This document shows positions 13,815 to 16,731 of a DNA stretch of 16,731 bases, piece by piece. The position numbers were made by a program, and so were the translations under genes. The stretch comes from Dehalococcoidia bacterium (GTDB lineage: Bacteria > Chloroflexota > Dehalococcoidia > GIF9 > AB-539-J10), in the NCBI GenBank assembly GCA_030606165.1, contig JAUWGZ010000022.1, forward strand, positions 1-16,731. Reading direction: 5' to 3'. Position 1 is the first letter of the stretch, and every line of letters starts with the position of its first letter. The notes under the pieces are model-generated. The model was not told the DNA's origin. It saw nothing but the letters and a program-made list of their open reading frames with translations, and searched no databases.

Positions 13815-15314
13815 TTAGTTCTGGGGTAACTCTCTTTCTTTGAGCTGCTTTCTATCCACTTTCCCTGAGCTAGTTTTAGGTATGTTGTCTACAAATTCAA
13901 TTCTCTTAGGAAGCTTAAAATCAGCCAGCTTTTGGGAACAAAGGTCGGATAGCTCTTTTGCCGTGGCATGTTGCCCTTCTTTAAGCACTACGAAAGCCGT
14001 GGTTATCTGTCCCCCACAACCATCGTCAATACCTACATAAGCTGCCTCAGCTACGCTGGGGTGGCTCAGCAGCACGAATTCAACTTCCGATGGACTGATC
14101 TTAAGTCCAGAAGACGCGACTATTATGAACGATTTCTTTTCTACATACTCCAGGTAGCCCTCTTCATCCATCCTGACTAAATCTCCTGTATAAAACCAGC
14201 CATCCTTAAGGACTTGAGCCGTGACTTCAGACGCTTTATAGTATCCTTTCATCACCCAGGGGGCATTGAACACAGCCTCTCCTATTTCGCCCCGGGGAAC
14301 TTCCTTGCCACTGTCATCTATTATCCTAATGCCGCAAATTGGCTTGCCGATAGTTCCCGCTTTGCGGCTGTTAAAAGTGTTTATGGAAACGGCTGAAATT
14401 TCCGTAAGACCATATATCTCATAAAGGAACAAACTAAATTTGTCCTCCAACGCTTTCATTTGTTCCGGGAAGGACTTTGCCCCGGCGGTAACAGCCGATC
14501 GCAGTGAACTCAGGTCATATCTTCCCAAAATCTCGTCACGTACCATAATCAGGGTATTGTACATGGCAGGAACTCCAAAGATAATGCTCCCCCTCTCTTT
14601 CTCCACAGCTTCCAGGAAAGCCCTGGGAGTGAAATTAGGGATAAGCACGATGGTAGAGCCTGTGATAATCGAACCAAAAAGAACTTCGAATAAGCCAAAA
14701 AGATAGGAAAAAGGAACGAGGTCTATGATGACATCTTCTCTCCTCCGCTGTATGCTTGCGGAAATTATGGGGGGAGTTCCCATAATGGAAGCATGCGTAT
14801 GTACCACGCCTTTTTGCTTTCCCAGAACTCCAGGGGTGCAAAATATAGTAGCTTCATCCTCGTCCTTCAGTTCGATAGTCGGCGATTTGGAAGAACTGTT
14901 GGCTACCATCTTGATGTAAGAATCCGCATCGACCTCGATTACGTGTTTTAGCGAAGGAATGTGAGGCAAAACTGAGGACAGCATCTGAGAAAATTTCTTC
15001 TCCGTTATTATAATTTCCGAGTCGGAGTCTCGCAGCAAAGGATCAAGTTCAGGAGCCTTAAGCGCATCGTTGAGCAGCACAGCTACACCCCCACCTTTAA
15101 TCACCCCAAAATAATTGATAGCCCACTCAGGGCTCTGGCACATCAAGATAGCCACATGGCCACCTCTTTTCATCCCCAGCTCCAGGAGAGCATCGGCTAC
15201 TTTGTTAGAAGCTTCATCCAGCTCCCCATAACTAACCCTCTGAGCACCAAGAACAATGGCTTCTTTATGTGGTATTCCCCTAGCAGTATTTTCTAGAGCT
15301 TCTTTAACACCCAT
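13815..15314 (-). CDS. Acyl-CoA synthetase-like adenylate-forming enzyme with altered ATP loop
   Basis: This 499-residue protein belongs to the ANL superfamily (acyl/aryl-CoA ligases), which activates carboxylates with ATP and then transfers them to CoA or a carrier. Clear motifs are YGLTE (301-305), GWFYTGD (372-378), and the C-terminal PKTSSGK with the catalytic-type Lys485. The ATP-binding loop, usually YTSGTTGxPKGV, reads FCTPGVLGKQKGV (158-170). Only the Gly and Lys positions are kept. The hinge region normally reading GRxKD has EKKSF (392-396). The substrate is unknown. It could be a ligase with unusual substrate or kinetics, or an enzyme losing adenylation activity. It has its own promoter, with AAGG a few bases before the ATG. 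It is co-directional with the ribosomal genes but not obviously related to them. Confidence 0.9.
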   Translation of the reverse strand: MGVKEALENTARGIPHKEAIVLGAQRVSYGELDEASNKVADALLELGMKRGGHVAILMCQSPEWAINYFGVIKGGGVAVLLNDALKAPELDPLLRDSDSEIIITEKKFSQMLSSVLPHIPSLKHVIEVDADSYIKMVANSSSKSPTIELKDEDEATIFCTPGVLGKQKGVVHTHASIMGTPPIISASIQRRREDVIIDLVPFSYLFGLFEVLFGSIITGSTIVLIPNFTPRAFLEAVEKERGSIIFGVPAMYNTLIMVRDEILGRYDLSSLRSAVTAGAKSFPEQMKALEDKFSLFLYEIYGLTEISAVSINTFNSRKAGTIGKPICGIRIIDDSGKEVPRGEIGEAVFNAPWVMKGYYKASEVTAQVLKDGWFYTGDLVRMDEEGYLEYVEKKSFIIVASSGLKISPSEVEFVLLSHPSVAEAAYVGIDDGCGGQITTAFVVLKEGQHATAKELSDLCSQKLADFKLPKRIEFVDNIPKTSSGKVDRKQLKERELPQN

Positions 15315-15355
15315 CTCTGCCTTCGGAAAATCATTGTGAAACTATATCGTGATAA

Positions 15356-15384
15356 AGTATATCGCAGTAAGAGGTATATGACAA
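15356..15384 (-). promoter_or_regulatory. Sigma-70-type promoter before the adenylate-forming enzyme
   Basis: TTGTCA (15379-15384; five of six -35 matches), a 17-nt spacer and TATACT (15356-15361; five of six -10 matches) lie just upstream of the ATG at 15314. The predicted leader is about 35 nt. The rest of the 195-bp gap shows only a weak imperfect hairpin near 15386-15405 without a T-run. The promoter makes the enzyme gene separately expressed from the acetyltransferase before it. Confidence 0.7.
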
Positions 15385-15509
15385 GCCTCCAGCTATGGTG
15401 GCTGCGGGGAGAATCAAAATACGATTGCTTTGTGATGAAGAGCAACCGAGGTATCGCCGATGTGTCGGACAAGTACGAACCATTGCAAATTGAGAGGTCA
15501 TGCCATTAA

Positions 15510-16001
15510 TCAGAAAAAGAAGATTGTCTTCAGCACAACTGAGGTTTCAATCTGCCTCTCGGGGATGTTCCAATATGTCCGCAAGAGCTTATTCTTTTCC
15601 CTGGACGACACCAGTTTGAAATCATGTTTCTCGTAGAATCGAATAGCCCAGGTGGCATCAGCCCAGGTCCCTACCAGAATTTCCGGAGTCTCAGCCAGGC
15701 TTATGAGATATTCAAGTAGCCTCGTGCCAATTCCCCCTCTCTGGCATCCTGGAAGCACATAAGCATGCCTGATCAATGTGGTATCTTTGAGAGCTTGAAT
15801 TCCTGCCACTCCGAGCAAATGCCCGTCTTCCACCCACCCAAAGAATCGTACGCCAGCTTCAATTTCCTCTTTTAATTCCTCGGCCGACATATACGGTTCC
15901 TTCCATCTATCATCCGGGATTACTCTTTTGTAAGCTTGCGCAGCATCATTTATGACCTTGAGTATAGCATCGAAATCTGAAGGCAATAGGCCACGAATCA
16001 T
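15510..16001 (-). CDS. GNAT-family N-acetyltransferase
   Basis: GNAT proteins transfer the acetyl group of acetyl-CoA to an amine; the acceptor cannot be told here. From the ATG at 16001 the protein has 163 residues, the usual single-domain length. The acetyl-CoA pyrophosphate-binding motif lies at 82-95 (VLPGCQRGGIGTRL, with Q87-R-G-G-I-G92), and the C-terminal AIRFYEKHDFKLV is the typical motif B. A longer open frame reaches 16094, but it would need an ATT start and would run into the preceding gene. The ATG lacks a visible Shine-Dalgarno and directly follows a 13-bp palindrome. Confidence 0.88.
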   Translation of the reverse strand: MIRGLLPSDFDAILKVINDAAQAYKRVIPDDRWKEPYMSAEELKEEIEAGVRFFGWVEDGHLLGVAGIQALKDTTLIRHAYVLPGCQRGGIGTRLLEYLISLAETPEILVGTWADATWAIRFYEKHDFKLVSSREKNKLLRTYWNIPERQIETSVVLKTIFFF

Positions 16002-16002
16002 T

Positions 16003-16015
16003 TTGTTTGAAACAA
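16003..16015. repeat. 13-bp palindrome before the acetyltransferase start
   Basis: TTGTTT and AAACAA are perfect inverted halves around one central base, immediately upstream of the acetyltransferase ATG. It may be an operator or a weak hairpin that affects initiation. It is short and AT-rich, so chance is possible. Confidence 0.25.
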
Positions 16016-16047
16016 TGAGTAGTGAAGTACACGCTTCTCGACTAATG

Positions 16048-16632
16048 TTACGGCTTCCGCGGCGGTTGTGGTTGCTGTTGAAACTGTATGGCAATTACTT
16101 CGCTTCCTGCCTCAAAAAGCTCTGACTTAATTTCGTGTACCAGGCCCCAGGACTGCGCCTCCTCTGGATTCAAAGTTGTCCTCTCAATCATGGCATCGGT
16201 AATATCTTTGGCGTTTTTACCTGTATTAGCTGCGATTACCTTGGCAATATTCTCCATATCAATCCTCAATCCCTTTAACCTTTCCTCTAGCAGTTTCTCC
16301 TCTAGATTCTGCTCCCCCCTGAACTGCGCACTAACGCCGTGAAATAGAAATCTCGCTTGGGGTACTGATAGCCTTCTCGAACCGGCACAGTATATGACAA
16401 TACCTATTGAGTCCACGCTGCCGAAATTGTGTGTAGTTATGGAAGCAGGTAATCGCTTCAAATAATTATATGCGCTTAAACCATGGATAACAGAGCCGCC
16501 AGGCGAAGAGATAAGGATGATGAATTCTTTTGTCCCCTGCTTCATTTTCTGGTCGACGGCACTCATAAGAGCATTGACAGTGGCATCAATCACTGGAGCG
16601 AAGAATCTAATTACAACTGGTTTCATAGCCAT
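16048..16632 (-). CDS. ClpP-like serine hydrolase of the ClpP/crotonase superfamily
   Basis: I choose the ATG at 16632 (194 residues) because a GGGGG stretch lies 7 nt upstream. A GTG at 16638 would add two residues but is too close. The fold signatures are SSPGGSV (42-48, oxyanion region), GSVDSIG with candidate nucleophile Ser75, and ARFLFHG with candidate His98. In the third triad position, where ClpP has the Asp of ERDRF, this protein has ERTTLNP (150-156). The N-terminal axial loop and about 20-30 residues of true ClpP are missing, so docking to ClpX or ClpA is unlikely. The last residues are Gln- and Pro-rich. It is probably a stand-alone peptidase or hydrolase. Its substrate is unknown, and there is no ATPase partner in the window. 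Confidence 0.85.
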   Translation of the reverse strand: MAMKPVVIRFFAPVIDATVNALMSAVDQKMKQGTKEFIILISSPGGSVIHGLSAYNYLKRLPASITTHNFGSVDSIGIVIYCAGSRRLSVPQARFLFHGVSAQFRGEQNLEEKLLEERLKGLRIDMENIAKVIAANTGKNAKDITDAMIERTTLNPEEAQSWGLVHEIKSELFEAGSEVIAIQFQQQPQPPRKP

Positions 16633-16652
16633 GTTCACACCCCCAAAATAAT

Positions 16653-16731
16653 TCAGTCGTTGCCCAATGTGTCACGGATGTGATAAGTCAGAGCGACAAA
16701 AGCCAAGAGCTGGAACTTCACATGTCCTGCT
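16653..16731 (-). CDS. Possible C-terminal tail of an upstream gene, cut by window edge
   Basis: One frame is open from the edge to a TGA at 16653-16655 and reads AGHVKFQLLAFVALTYHIRDT and a few more residues. The mix of residues looks protein-like, and the stop lies about 20 nt before the ClpP-like gene, as expected in an operon. The stretch is too short to identify, and a second frame is also open for part of it. Confidence 0.3.
   Translation of the reverse strand, partial: AGHVKFQLLAFVALTYHIRDTLGND

Noticed and set aside
15386..15405. Imperfect hairpin (AGCC...GGCT) as a terminator after the acetyltransferase
   Set aside because: It contains a mismatch and is not followed by a T-run.
15331..15483. 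50-codon frame on the minus strand (starting MVRTCPTHRRYLG) in the gap between the acetyltransferase and the adenylate-forming enzyme
   Set aside because: It has no Shine-Dalgarno, no recognisable family, and overlaps a near-consensus promoter for the next gene.
16002..16094. N-terminal extension of the acetyltransferase by 31 codons
   Set aside because: It needs an ATT start, overlaps the ClpP-like gene, and lies outside the GNAT fold.
1..16731. Search for CRISPR arrays, tRNA or rRNA genes, insertion sequences and attachment sites
   Set aside because: No regularly spaced repeats, transposase motifs, or tRNA-like cloverleaf elements were seen by eye. The region is dense core-genome coding sequence.

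Overview
The window is a bacterial ribosomal-protein supercluster plus three accessory genes, and every supported gene lies on the minus strand. I read it from high to low coordinates. Base composition is moderate. Gene content and protein sequences fit a Chloroflexota bacterium, most plausibly of the Dehalococcoidia type. The reasons are str, S10 and spc blocks joined head to tail, no tuf after fusA, a zinc-type S14 and the sequence style of L2, L3 and S12. This placement is inferred from the proteins and is not proven.

Upstream part (about 16731-13815): a possible C-terminal tail of a gene cut by the window edge, a stand-alone ClpP-like serine hydrolase without the usual N-terminal region, a GNAT acetyltransferase, and an acyl-CoA-synthetase-like adenylate-forming enzyme with a degenerate ATP-binding loop. 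A near-consensus sigma-70 promoter lies directly before the last gene. These genes have no evident link to ribosomes.

Central part (13814-568): a 226-bp gap holds a strong sigma-70-type promoter and a structured leader of about 130 nt. An unbroken run of genes follows: rpsL, rpsG, fusA, rpsJ, rplC, rplD, rplW, a 31-codon unlisted gene, rplB, rpsS, rplV, rpsC, rplP, rpmC, rpsQ, rplN, rplX, rplE, rpsN (type Z), rpsH, rplF, rplR, rpsE, rplO, secY. Adjacent genes overlap or are separated by at most about 42 nt, which suggests one long, translationally coupled transcript. Many starts are GTG or TTG. The run continues into adk, which is cut by the left edge.

The most notable finding is the tiny basic gene at 8632-8727 between rplW and rplB. 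Its product closely resembles the bS22 / AURKAIP1-COX24 (mS38) family of small ribosomal proteins known from mycobacterial 30S subunits and mitochondrial ribosomes. It sits inside the S10 operon and is short enough for gene callers to miss. Other points are the absence of rpmD and tuf from their usual places, a possible leader-RNA switch before rpsL, and altered active-site motifs in the two upstream enzymes.
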